Below, piece after piece: positions 11,061 through 22,137 of a stretch of 64,000 nt of DNA (positions are counted from its first letter, which is position 1; the number at the start of each line of letters is the position of its first letter). The notes under the pieces were generated by a model. It saw only the letters and a list, made by a program, of their open reading frames with translations. It was not told the origin of the DNA and did no database searches. Source of the stretch: Acheta domesticus (Eukaryota > Arthropoda > Insecta > Orthoptera > Gryllidae); NCBI GenBank assembly GCA_031308135.1, contig JAHLJT010000631.1, positions 218,242,611-218,306,610 of the forward strand, in the 5' to 3' direction. A program made the translations under genes and the position numbers.

Positions 11061-11700
11061 TATTTGTTAAAAAATTGCCTTTGTTTCAAGATAAATTACG
11101 TAAATATTACTCAGATTTTTGAAAAATGATGTATGACCTTATTTAAAGATCCGACTTCGTAAAATGTTTCATTAAGGAAAATTTTTTTCGATGTATTAAT
11201 TGTAGGCGGAGATTGAAAAAATTGATAAATTCACAATTTTCGTTCAACAAAGACGAGCCCTACGTCATAATTAAACATCGTTTGCTCTATCTGAGAAAAA
11301 ATTAAAGAAAAAATTAGACTCTTTTTAAGAAATTTTTTCTACATTGCATTAACTTCAAACAGAAAGTTCACAAAAAGTACTTCTTTTTAAAAAAATATAG
11401 ATTATCTTAATTAAATCACTAACTGTTGAGAGCAGATTTTCTTTAAAAAATTTCTATCATTCACTCATATCGCTATTTGTGAAAATATATTTTTAATGTT
11501 CGGTTTTTCCAGTTTTTAAAAAACAGTCCGCCAAAATGGTTCAAGCACCACTCTTTTTAACGTTAATTACTCTCCAATTAGAGACAATTTAAAGAAAAAA
11601 ATGAAGTCATTTTTGAAAAAATAGTTTAAAAATTGCTATATTTCCCAACAAATTGGCAAAAAACTCACGTTGTCGACCTAACTTAAATATGCAGTTTTGA
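11061..11700 (+). repeat. Decayed repeat family X fragment
   Basis: It shares scattered but ordered words with the better-preserved copies at 51.2 and 54.9 kb: ATGACCTTATTTAAAGAT, GTTTCATTAAGG and ATTGTAGGCGGAGA. It lacks the diagnostic ACAGACGGACGG block further downstream, so it would be a 5' fragment. Identity is low and the boundaries are approximate. Confidence 0.4.
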
Positions 11701-12479
11701 ATAGGGAATGGAAATTGGGCATTTGATTTAATTTAATTCGGGATTGCCCGCAATATGTAGACTCACGCCAGTGCCCGATTGTATCTCTCAGATAAAACTG
11801 CAATTTTTTGTGAATGCGAATGATCTAAAGTTCTTTTTACTGAAATATGTATTTTATTTAGTTAGTGCATGTCCGTCAATGCAATTGTTAATGAATCCTA
11901 CACTGCAGAAACCTTGTCTGAGCACTTATGGAGAGAAAGGTAAAATTGGCAAAGTACACGCAAAACTCATTTAACATCTTATTTTCTTGTTAAATAATAT
12001 TAAATACAATTTCCATAAATCATTTTGGCGTGTTCTAAACAAACATACATTTTATATTTTTAACAAAAATATTTAGAAACTCTTTTTCTTGTTTTCATTT
12101 TACAAGGTTCGCAATTTTTCATTTTCGTACAGACGTCTCCTGCATATTTTCTTTCTCTTTGGGAGAAATCGTGACACTCGATCCTAGATCATACAAATGA
12201 TTACATTTTCTGAATGGGCTCTTGACATAGAAATGGCTGAAAATGCCATGATGCGCACCGCTTACGCCAGGAGCTCACAATGCACTGGCGCCAATGCACT
12301 TAACCTGTCTGACACATATCGCGCAGCGCAGCAATCAAGATTCTACATGCTTACGGGTGATGATTCATCGAAAGGATGAAAATAGAATGCCAGGCGTTCT
12401 CAGAAAAGCACAATGAAGGAATAGATGAAATATAAGACGGTTAATGCATCGTAATAATTCAAGAACATAAATTTGTTAT
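11701..12479. other. Unassigned sequence
   Basis: AT-rich, with a moderately GC patch at 12,200-12,370. No gene or repeat was recognised. Confidence 0.4.
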
Positions 12480-12990
12480 GGGTTGGATCTCACAGATCTT
12501 TTGCGAGCACCCCCGAGTTAAATATTTTTGATAAACAGATTTTTATTAAGAAAAATATTCTCTCTTCAATATTACAGTAGGTGTAGGAAGAGGCCGAAAA
12601 AATTGAACTCTTAGAATTTTTAGAGAACATTTAGAAAATCTTCTTGAGGCTTCATGTAAAGAACCTCTAAAGCCAAAATACTAGTTTCAGACTCTCAAGG
12701 TCCTTGAGTTCCTTCAAATCGTTCGAGGAACTACAATCTGAAGAAAAAAATATCTGATCGACTTTCGCGAGTTTTGATCACAAACCCATGGACAGACGAA
12801 GAGACTGCCGGACGGTCAGACAGTCAACCAGACAGATGTTTTGCCGACAAATTGATTTTTGGGTATCAACAACCTACAAAACATGGATTTCGAATACACA
12901 TAGAGCCTGTGAGAGGAAGTAATCTACTATTTATTGGAACAATATTTATTATATTTTTCGTTATCAAGACCCGGCATTAATTGTTTTTCT
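12480..12990 (+). repeat. Repeat family X copy
   Basis: The order of words matches other family X members: GTAGGAAGAGGCCGAAAAAA, GGCTTCATGTAAAG, a GACAGACGAAG/GACGGTCAGACAG block, TTTTTGGGTATCAACAACC, then TTCGTTATCAAGACCCGGC at the end. It has no long open frame and is diverged throughout. The element class is unknown. Confidence 0.6.
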
Positions 12991-13784
12991 GTCAATAAAC
13001 TTCTCGTTTTCCGGTGCACAATTACAGTACATATCTTCTTACGAAGTAAGGCAAACAAGTAGAATCTATTAAAGTAACAATTTTTTGTTTGTCAATGGGA
13101 GTAGCGACAGCGAAGTTGAGATAAAACAATGATCATCAAGAATGCGCACTTTTCCTTCAAACAATTTGAATACGTAGGGTGGCATATACCACAAGTATGA
13201 CATTGTATATATCACGTAGAAATCAGTTCATTCTAGAGCAACCGCAAGGAAGAGCATGGGGAAGTTTCAGATTCACGAGCTAATGAATGTGGTTGCGTCG
13301 AAAAAAAGTGCGGCCACAACGAGCACGATTTTAAAATTCCATTTATCTCGGTGAGCGTAAGTGAATAAAGGTGCGATGAGATCTCTTCAATGTGGCAACC
13401 GTGAGAGATCACAGTCAGAATGAAAAGGGAAGTTACAGCACGCGGTAACGGAAAGAGCCAACCAACTTGCATTACCGGAGGAGCCCGCTCACAATCGCTG
13501 GCAAATATGGAAATACTGAGAGCCGAAAAAAAGAGCCTGCCACGAGCAGTGAACAGGGCTGTCAGATTGGGCGGAATTTCGCCTTTTGGGCTGGAAAATG
13601 ACTCTCTCGCGGGACAAAAATTTACTTCGCGGAATATCGCCCATTGGGCGGAAATGCGGCATGCATTGGACGGGGAGTTTGTTTTTTTAAGTTTCTTACT
13701 TTATACATGAATTTTCCATAATCATTTGTTAATTACTTCAAATTTACTTTGATAAGTAATTAATGTTTGCTTTTAGACCCTTTA
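12991..13784. other. Unassigned sequence with a 96-codon open frame
   Basis: A plus-strand frame at 13,420-13,710 is open, and the DNA there is more balanced in composition than its surroundings. Its translation shows no motif I recognise, and there is no clear splice-site or promoter context. It may be chance, an old repeat or a conserved non-coding patch. Confidence 0.3.
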
Positions 13785-13890
13785 GTATAGGGTATGTTCT
13801 GAAATTTATGGCGTTTCTGTCGTGCACAATGTGAGTTTATAATATATCACATTAGCAATACTTGAAGTTAGTTTTAGAACATACTGTCTA
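13785..13890. mobile_element. Possible short foldback element
   Basis: The ends GTATGTTCTGAAA and (other strand) GTATGTTCTAAAA match, and the centre holds AATGTGAG against CACATT. The arms between are poorly matched, so this is a weak call. Confidence 0.3.
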
Positions 13891-14270
13891 AAATGAGTCA
13901 TGTTTTGGAAGTATGGTGTCCCTGCCAGCATTTTCCGTTAAGCCATAGGGAATAAGCATGTGTATGTAAGCATTTCTATGGTAATCTTTTTAAGCGCAGA
14001 TGTTTAAGAGGAGCAAGGAGAGTGAAAAAGGGAAAGTGAGGAAACTATTTTGTCCGTTCAAGCCCTCTTATCTACTGTAGTCATAAGAATAGTCATAACT
14101 AATTTTTAAATATTAAGATATAAATTATTACTACAAAAATATAAGCGTTTATACAGGTTATTAATTACAACGTTCAAAAATCAAAAAAACAACTAATTAC
14201 GTAAGGCCACTACCTCAAAAATATTTAAACACGTATTAGTTTAATGTAAATTCAAATTTCCCGCCTGGAA

Positions 14271-14700
14271 AGTTGAATGTTTCTCATTGGGCGGATTTAC
14301 AGCCATCTAACGGCGTATGAAGCATCTGGCAGCGAAGGCCCCGCCCGCCGAAAGGAAAAGCTGCTGAACCGCCACCGCTGTGACAGCCAAACTCTGAGCG
14401 GCGCAGAGGGAGAGGGGGAGCGCTTCCCCTCGCACGGCGCGAGGGGAATAATCGGTCGCGCGCGGAGCAATGCGCGGCTCTCGCGCTCGACTAATCGAAA
14501 GCCCCGCGCACGCTAATCGATTCGCGCCGGTCGACGCGGCGAGCGTGGCTTGTGTGGCGCTGGACGTTGAGCGCTCGCTTTTTTTTTGGGGGGGGGGATT
14601 ATTTGAGCGCCTGCTACTGACGTCCCTGGGCGGTGCGGAGGGTGGGCGTGGCTGTGGGTGGGCGGGGTGGTAAGTGGCGGGCGAGTCCAGTCGAAAGCAG
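14271..14700. other. CpG island with a T8-G9 run
   Basis: CG-dense from about 14,330 to 14,560 (CGCGCGCGGAGC, TCGACGCGGCGAGCG). A T-run followed by a G-run lies at about 14,579-14,597, after which plus-strand G bias dominates. No exon was recognised. Confidence 0.5.
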
Positions 14701-15300
14701 TCAAGGTCACTGGGGTCGGCTGAGAAGTTGAGGCGGATGAAAGTGATCGGAGGTGATTGGGGCTGAAGGAAGCTGTTCGGGGTCCTTCAGAGAGAGTAGG
14801 AGTGTGAAAAGCAATGTGGGATGGTTAAAGGTGCTTTAGGGCATTCGAGAGTTTTCAGGGGCATTAAAAGAGGTTGTTGGTGATGGAGTGGGTGTTATAG
14901 AGGTCAAGTGGGTTTAGGAATGATCGTGATAATTCAACTTGTTTGGGTATGGTAGTGTTGGTTAATTAGTGTGGTTAGAGTTAATGTTTCTAAGTGTTTA
15001 GGTTTTGGGAAAATGTGGAGTTGGACGGAGACTTTGGGTTGGTTAGAAGGTTTGAGTTGGTTTGAAGGGTTGTAGTTGGTTTGTGGGGTTGGAATTAAAT
15101 GTTGGGGTTGGGATAGGTTGGAGAGTTTAGCCTTGTTGGAGGTATTGGCAAGAGCCTTTGGTGTAGGTTGGAGAGGTTGGAGTTCGTTTCGTGGAGGTCT
15201 AGAGGGGGCTTGGAAGAGTTTAGAGGGGGGTTGATGAGAGTTGGTGGGGTCGGTGGAGATTAGCAAATGTTAGAGGGTTGGAGGGATGAGGTGGTTGGCG
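14701..15300 (+). repeat. G/T-rich, C-poor tract with degenerate GGTTTGGAGTTGG-like words
   Basis: The plus strand is almost devoid of C from about 14,930 to 15,290 and consists of diverged words such as GGTTTGAAGGGTTGTAGTTGG. It looks like an eroded G/T minisatellite trailing a CpG island. The minus-strand open frame over it (Pro/Asn/Thr/Leu-rich) is a composition effect. Confidence 0.5.
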
Positions 15301-16555
15301 CAGATAGGATATTCTCGGGGTCGGACGAGGAGTGAGAGGTTCCGAGGGCGATAACCCGAGGCAGTCCGCGTTCTCTGCGCTGTGTCTGAGCCTCCTTGCC
15401 TGGGGCGATGAATGTGTTTGCGGGTGGCGAGGCTTTTAGAACTTTTATGTTTCCGGAGGAAATTTTGCGCTTACGTAAATGAACTTTCCGTAATATATGA
15501 CATACGATTGAAAGAGAAGAGAGAAATAGACATCGGATACCCACGCATTAACTTTAATACATTTAAAAAGTTCAGTGCAAACACCGTCTACGGCGAATCT
15601 TGCAATGTATTAAACTATAAATGTAAACAAATTATTACACTTATCTCGAATCTTGTATTTTAAGGAATGTTGAGAACTCCTACATGTTCTGTAAAATTAG
15701 AGGCTTTTTTCCGGGTACATATACTCAGGCATTCAAAACTGAAAGTTCTTTGCGAGTGTCGTATTCACTAGTGTAATGCAAATAGAGCATTTTTAAAAAT
15801 GGTCTATATTATTTACAAATGTCTTAGTTTTCTATTTGCAAGTCAAAGCTGTCCTTGAGATTCGACGAAGCATTGAAACATTTTGAAAGGGAATGCCACA
15901 GCGCGTGACATTCCTCGCATTTCTCAGAAGAAAGGAAATATTCTGCGGAGGCCGTTCTGGACATCGCCTTTTCTGTGTAAATCAGTAAATGGATGAGTTG
16001 TCAGCATTTTCTCAAATCTTATCCATTATCCTAATACTTTTATTATTAATTTTATAAAAAAACTTTATTTGTGTTAAAAGTATTCTTTTAATGCCTTCTG
16101 TGTAAAATTAAAGTAAAATTTAATTTTGCACATCTGTTGATTTGAGAGGTGTTCATAGTGGTCCTTTCCGCATTTGGCAGCAGTGTTCGCTCTACGTAAT
16201 TAGTTTGCATAATCTGCTACAAAGTATTCTTGAAGGTGTGTTCTTAAAGGAGCAAAGACCATTTTACTAACCATAAATTGAAAATACAAATTATTGTCAC
16301 CATCTCATTATTGTCCTTGTATATTTCGTGAAATATTTGTCAACAAACACAAATAATAATCAAATTTCTTGAATGTTTTATGTTCATTTTGCGAACGCGG
16401 GGCTACATTTTAGATAGAAATGAAAACATGTTGGAAAATATTCGAAGAGATTTATGAATAACGTTTTCATTGCACAAACTACAGATTAACAGCAAGATAA
16501 AGCACCACATGTCAGATAAAACATCGACGCGTCCTCCGCGCTAGTTGAATTACAT
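15301..16555. other. Unassigned sequence, GC-richer at its left edge
   Basis: The first 130 bases are CpG-containing and the rest is AT-rich. No gene or repeat family was recognised. Confidence 0.45.
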
Positions 16556-16905
16556 CTCATCGCCGAATTCGCGTAAGTCTCGCCACGAGCCGCGTGACGT
16601 GCGAAGAGTAACGAGGTGAGGCTGGCATGGAGAACCCAGAAGATTAACTCCCGGCGACGACTGTCTCTTGCAGCGCCGCAACTCTAAATGCTCAAGTTTC
16701 TACGAGCGGCAACTGCGCAGATTACGCTGCACCGCCGCGTACCGCTCCGGTTTTTCCCCTGCGCCCCGGGGTGGGGGAGGGGTGGGGGAAGCGGTGAGGC
16801 GAGGAGGGTTTATTGCGCCCCGGGTGCAGTGCGGTGTTCCTCATACGAGGCTGCTTCATTACTCGCGCGCAGGATATATGTTGTTTTTCCTTTGACTTGC
16901 GGTCA
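16556..16905. other. GC-rich island
   Basis: CpG-rich, with an acceptor-like word TGTCTCTTGCAG at about 16,661-16,672 followed by an open frame rich in Arg and Cys to about 16,895. No donor site or known domain follows. It is more likely a small CpG island than an exon, but it is the second-best splice-like context in the window. Confidence 0.35.
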
Positions 16906-18030
16906 GACTTGTTGATAAGTCATTTTATCTCAAGATCAAAAGACACATCTTTAATTATCTATTTACTTCGGTTGTACTAGAAGTAACATACCTACAATGA
17001 CTAGCCATCTAATGAGTATGATTTATTATGTTTACAATTAAGCAATGGCAACTGTTTACCCTTAGGTTATAAAATATATTTCAAAGTCGCAGCATTCTTC
17101 AAGCACTGACGTTTCGTTATTGTCTGTAATGCATTCGATTTGCACACTTAAGACTCAAATTCTTATTGGTTTTCCCCATGCTCGTTATATTTAGAATTTA
17201 TATTTACATAGGGCGCTTTAGATTATCTTCTGTCCGTCAAAGTTTGTTTGTCTCGTGTCTGACTTTATATTTCCTATCTCTTTTTATTTTGACATATAAA
17301 TTGTACAATTTGCAAATGGACCAGTAATTCGATATCGGAATTTTAAAGATAACACATACGTAGAGCTTAAACAAAACACTTACAGAATAGAATGCAAAAA
17401 TGTATAGTTTTTCAGGGACGATTTCTTCGCTCTTTCTGCTTTGACATTATTCTGCGATAGGATTCTGTGAGGATAAACCTCTGCTTTATAAGTCATGAAG
17501 TTAATGAAAGTAAAATTCTTCAGTTTTATGTTATCTTCGGATCTGAGCACAATGAACTCTGTTAAAATTTTGATTCTGTTACATATTAATTTAGTGTAAG
17601 TCTAATACTGTTTTTCAAATTTTCTGAAGTTGCTGTATTCACGATTACAACTGGACTAACTTGTGAGCACGCGGATATCATGCGTACATCCGTGAGTAAT
17701 ACTGGATCTTGCCACCGCTAAATTGTTACATTTGCTTTATATCATTACAATGCGAGCCTTCTGAACGTTAGCTTCTGAAAGAAGGTCAAGCTATTGTAAT
17801 TGCAGCTTAGCATTGTAAATACTTATTTTTGTTTACAGAGGGTTTCGTACGCTGTACTTCCCAGTAAATATTGCCCAAGGATATATTCTTGCGGCACACC
17901 TGTCTCAGGAAGTTAAATTTATTATTTTACTACGGTTTTTTAATTAGACTAAGTCCCCATTATTTTCAAGAGCATGGAACGTTACGGTCAAATTTTTCCC
18001 AATCGTGAATCAACAATTCTCGTCCTTTTA
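16906..18030. other. AT-rich sequence without recognisable gene
   Basis: Dense stops in all frames. No repeat or RNA gene was recognised. Confidence 0.55.
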
Positions 18031-18240
18031 CTAGGTCGTCTTTGGCCCGCCCCGCCTCAGAGAAAGCTCCACAGTGCCCCCCTTCCCGCGGCGGCCGCGG
18101 CGCCGCTCGAGTGATTGCCTTTGCCAGAAGCCCCCGCGGGGAGGCGACTGCGAAGAGAAATAAAGCGAGTGTTTCTCCATCTCGCCGCCAGGGCGCCCAT
18201 CGCGTGCGCCGCGCCGCGCTGGCCCGATGAGATTGCCCCT
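18031..18240. other. CpG island, short
   Basis: A CG-dense block (GCGGCGGCCGCGGCGCCGCT near 18,088) between AT-rich flanks. Both strands have open frames through it for compositional reasons. Confidence 0.5.
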
Positions 18241-19476
18241 GTCTATGTTTAACAAGCAGCTCCTGCAGTAGAGTGCACGGGCGCTTTTCTCAACCGGAAA
18301 TAATGGATCTGAATGTTGCCCAGAGCGTTGGATTGACATTTTGAATTCAGCTTTTGTCACTGGTTTCATATTCAACTCGATTTGTATCTTTTGATCATAT
18401 GGATGCCTTTTGAAGCGTTAAAAGATGATGTAGGTACAGTATACCGTTATTGAACACTGGATTTGAGTTATTGCTTTCAGAACTGCTCATATTTTGTATT
18501 TAGGATTGTAATTTTGTATCGACAGGAGTGTTCCAGTAAAGTTACCTGTATTTGATTACTATATTTTCTTGATCCCTGGTCATGTTTTACAAATTGAATT
18601 AAGGAAAGGATGAAAGTTAGCGAACTCAAAAAACGTATGTAGATATTAATTTCTTACGAATATATAGGCAAAAAGTTTATGCAGTGTAAAAAAGTGAATG
18701 CTAATTGGTGCCTGAAAACTTTTTATATAAAATTTTAATTATGAAAATTTCACTAGTGTGAGTGCTTAAAAAAAGTGTCACAATTTTCCAAATGTGTCAT
18801 TACTACCTTCGGCAAACAAATTTCAACAACAGTAAAGTAAAAGTAAAGTAAAGTAAAATGAAATTTTACTGTAGGCCTTAATTATAAAATTGGAAAAAAA
18901 TCAGTTCGGTATCTCTGTTATGAGCTCTCAACATATTCTCTAGAAGAAGACATAAAAATTTTTAAAGTATTTTACAGACTATTTTTTATCAATGACACGA
19001 TATTGTATTTCAGAACATTTTGAATTAAAATTAGATAAATGTAAAAGATTAAGTAATGAGTCACAAATTACTTCGCACAACCATAATATCGTACTTAATT
19101 TATTTGAGTGTTTTAAAACTATTTTCTTAAGCAACCTTTCTTAAAAAGGGTTCTATTGATTTCACTTCTTGTTTTACTTCGTACGTATTTCATTCACGAT
19201 GTATTAATGTTGTCACTTACAAGTATGCAACACGTACTGTACACATGCGTATTCATCTGACAAGACATTCAAAATTTCTTTCTATTCAAACTTTTAAGGG
19301 CACAGTTTCTGCAGGAAAACATTCCTCCTTTCATTCATTCATTCATTCATTCAAAAGTACACTAACTCCTTTTATGAGGCCATTCCTAATTTCTTGGCAT
19401 TCGTTTATATTCACTGCTTTCACATTCCGTACTTCGAGTACATAGGGTTTTCGTGCCTTCTCAGGTGCTGGACATG
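18241..19476. other. AT-rich sequence with short simple repeats
   Basis: Contains an AGTAAA-type run near 18,833-18,858 and an (ATTC)n run at 19,331-19,353. Nothing else was recognised. Confidence 0.55.
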
Positions 19477-19589
19477 AGCAGTCGGATTTTGCAATTTCAT
19501 TGCGGAGTGAAAAAAATTAGTTTATATATATACATATTTTATATATATAATTTTTTTACTCCGCAATGAAATTGCAATATCCGACTGCT
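19477..19589. mobile_element. Near-perfect hairpin element, 113 bp
   Basis: The left arm begins AGCAGTCGGATTTTGCAATT and the right arm is its near-exact reverse complement, ending AATATCCGACTGCT. The arms also share TCATTGCGGAGT and enclose a 25-30-base AT loop (TATATATACATATTTTATAT). The roughly 42-bp arms differ at only one or two positions, so the element is younger than most others here or is under constraint as a hairpin. No target duplication is evident. Confidence 0.85.
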
Positions 19590-20231
19590 TTCTGTGAGTG
19601 GAAGAAAGTTATTGATTCGTCAATTCTTATATTGATTCAAAAACATTAGTAGCACGGTAAATCAGGGCAGAATTCATCTTCAAAAAAATATTGAATTCAG
19701 CGAAGTGTATTGATCGAGAAAACGATACTGGAGGGTTGTTGATTTTAATCTGACAGTACAGATGCTTACATCTCATCAGACTTCCGCCTTCCGCTATACA
19801 GTTCCTTCTTCTTCAGGAATTCCTTTTGTAACCGCAATGCAGTGTGGTGCAGTGCAAAGGGAGATCAAGAGCGTAATCTCCTGGGGCGATAGAGAAGCCG
19901 CTGGGGGACGACTGAGGACGGATGTGCGCGCTGTAGCGAGTGGACGGCAATGCCTCACCCGGGATGGTGGAGCTTCGGAGCAGGCCCAACTACGCCGCCT
20001 GGAGATACAGTAGACGCATCTTCCAAGGGGAAGTAGGAAACCGAACTCTTTCTTTGAACAAAGAAAAAAGCACTTCCGTACTTTTCATTGTTGTTGTTTT
20101 ATCATTTATGTACTTTTTGTTTTGCTACTAATTTGCTACTGACTAGATCAGTAATGTCAAGGCCTCCTACTGGTGGCAGTGGCACCGTGACGTGCCACGA
20201 GCTTCTCTGCGCAACTAGCGTCGTGAAGGGA
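19590..20231. other. Unassigned sequence
   Basis: Mixed composition, with a GC-richer patch at 19,860-20,010. No recognised product. Confidence 0.4.
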
Positions 20232-20510
20232 AACCTGCTCTCAGAAGGCAGTGTAATAGAATTTTACAAGGTATTCGATAAATCACAACTTTCAAACTTA
20301 ATAGATAATGCTACTCAAATATATATGTATGGTGGCACATATGTCTGTGAACAAGTATTTTCAATAATGAAATTGCTCAAATACAAACATGGAAATTTGT
20401 GAAAAAATTGATCAATTTCTCTCTTGGGTTCTCTAGAATCTGTCTTAACGACCGTGGAATCAAATGTAAATCAGACGATAAGCACAATAGAAAAATCAAA
20501 ATGTAAATAA
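20232..20510 (+). pseudogene. hAT-superfamily transposase C-terminal remnant
   Basis: In one plus-strand frame the translation carries the conserved hAT dimerisation-region signature GGTYVCEQVFSIMK, preceded by the FYK word. After two in-frame stops (20,400 and 20,409) it is followed in the same frame by ESVLTTVESN and a lysine/cysteine-rich end stopping at 20,508. In hAT elements and their domesticated relatives (ZBED, EPM2AIP1 and GTF2IRD2-like proteins) this C-terminal block pairs with RNase H-like catalytic residues further upstream. Those residues and the BED zinc finger are not found here, so this is a truncated, stop-interrupted fossil. A frame is open upstream to about 20,088 but shows no clear homology. 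Confidence 0.7.
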
Positions 20511-21500
20511 AAATAACAACAAACCTTCTTAAATTCATATACCTAAATCCCGTCTAATCGTATTTCATGTGTAAAGCATAAAATCGATCAGGCCGACATT
20601 GATCACCTAGTGCTCTCTTGTGGCGAGGTGATCAACTGCCTGGAGGGGTGATTGCGTCGTGCCACACGCGCCATGGAGTGCCGGTGGCATCGACCTTGAC
20701 ATCACTAGGCTAGATATTTCATAGCTAGTGTTTCGAAATTTTGTATTGAACATAATTAAAAAATGGAGAACGATAACACAGATGTGTAATCAAATTTTAA
20801 TTACCCCATCTCTTTATTATCATAAATATGACTAACATAACCTCCAAAATCCCAATATGTCAAACATCTCTTAGTGAACATCGCTCTGTATTGTAATTTT
20901 GAACAAATTTTAACAGTTTGTGAAGGTAGTTGCTGCGCCGTATTACCTTTCAACTTGTAATATCAGTAGATATTTGTCTCTGTTTTATTTTAGGAAAATC
21001 AATTTTGTGAATCACTACAATGCTGTTTCATATATAAAGTTCGTAGTAGGTTTTTGGACATTCAATCAAACTTATGTTGTAATCAGCATTCTTGCACATT
21101 TTTGGTATTAAACGTTAATAATGCTATTCTAGATGTGAATAAAGTGGAAACACAAAGAATAAAAATAAGAAATAGACAGAAGAATATCATTTTTAAAATT
21201 AATTTTTCAATTTCAAATATAGAATATTTCTTTCTTTGTACTAAGAAAGATATTTTGTATTCGTAATACGTCATATTTATTTTTTTTAATTCCTTACATT
21301 TTTCTTTATAGTTTAAGCGAACACATTAGAATGAAACGAGAATACCGTGTTGAGCTGTAAATGGAAAGTTGCGACAGTTGTAAGACGTAATTCATGAAAG
21401 GTATGAACGGAACATTTGCGGCAAATGGTTCACTTTTCGGGTATTATTTCGAAGACTTTACGAGCCTCGTTTAGCCGAGTCGACACTATGTATAAAAGTT
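20511..21500. other. AT-rich sequence without recognisable gene
   Basis: A short hairpin (TTGATCACCT at 20,599-20,608 against AGGTGATCAA at 20,626-20,635) lies in a GC-richer patch at 20,590-20,710. The remainder is AT-rich and featureless. Confidence 0.5.
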
Positions 21501-21729
21501 TTATGTGCGCCTTCGATGTACGGCGTCTGTTAACATTAGCGCGGGCTGTAACAGTTCGTGTTCCCCATTAGCCTCGTTATGGGCGGCGGCCCCTGGCCCG
21601 CGGTTTCATTGCTTCGAGATGAATGGACGCTCGCCCTCGCCCTGGCCGTCGCCCACGGCCGCCCGCAGCGCCCATGGGCGCGCGCGTGCAGTGGGCCGTG
21701 ATTGCGCTCTTTCCGGACCCAACACCACC
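21501..21729. other. GC-rich island abutting a foldback element
   Basis: A CpG-containing block (CACGGCCGCCCGCAGCGCCC near 21,655) with overlapping frames in both directions and no known product. It ends a few bases before the large foldback. Confidence 0.4.
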
Positions 21730-22137
21730 TATAGTTAGTGACAGTCTTGTTTGTAAAGTCCATAATTTGCTCGAAAATCATTAGTTTTAAGTGGAAAATC
21801 GAGACTAATGCAAATTATATTACAAGATGATTGAATAATTCTAGTGGAATAAAATGTAACTTTGGACACCTTGACAAAATGGCCTTGAATTTGATATTTA
21901 CCAGCACATTTAGTCGCTCGGGAATTAGCCTCTAGGAAGAATCCCGAGCAACTAAACGTGCAGATGAATTTGAAATTCTAGGTCATTTCGTCTAGGTGTA
22001 CAAGTTACATTTTATTCAACTGGAATTATTCAATTGTCTTGTAATATATTTTGCATTAGTCTCAATTTTCCACTTAAAATTAATGATTTTCAAGGATATT
22101 ATGGATTGTACAAACAAGACTGTTACCAACTGTATAT
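21730..22137. mobile_element. Large foldback element, about 408 bp
   Basis: Almost the entire segment folds on itself. From the outside in, GACAGTCTTGTTTGTAAAGT pairs with the reverse of ACAAACAAGACTGTTACC. TTTTAAGTGGAAAATCGAGA pairs with TCTCAATTTTCCACTTAAAA, AATAAAATGTAACTT pairs with AAGTTACATTTTATT, and AATTAGCCTCTAGG lies at the centre between CTCGGGA and TCCCGAG. The arms are about 200 bp each and mostly identical. There is no coding capacity. Possible target duplication TATA at the edges (weak). Inference: a foldback or MITE-type transposon. Confidence 0.85.

Noticed and set aside
14930..15290. TTAGG-type insect telomeric sequence in the G/T-rich tract
   Set aside because: No regular TTAGG periodicity; the words are irregular G/T mixtures.
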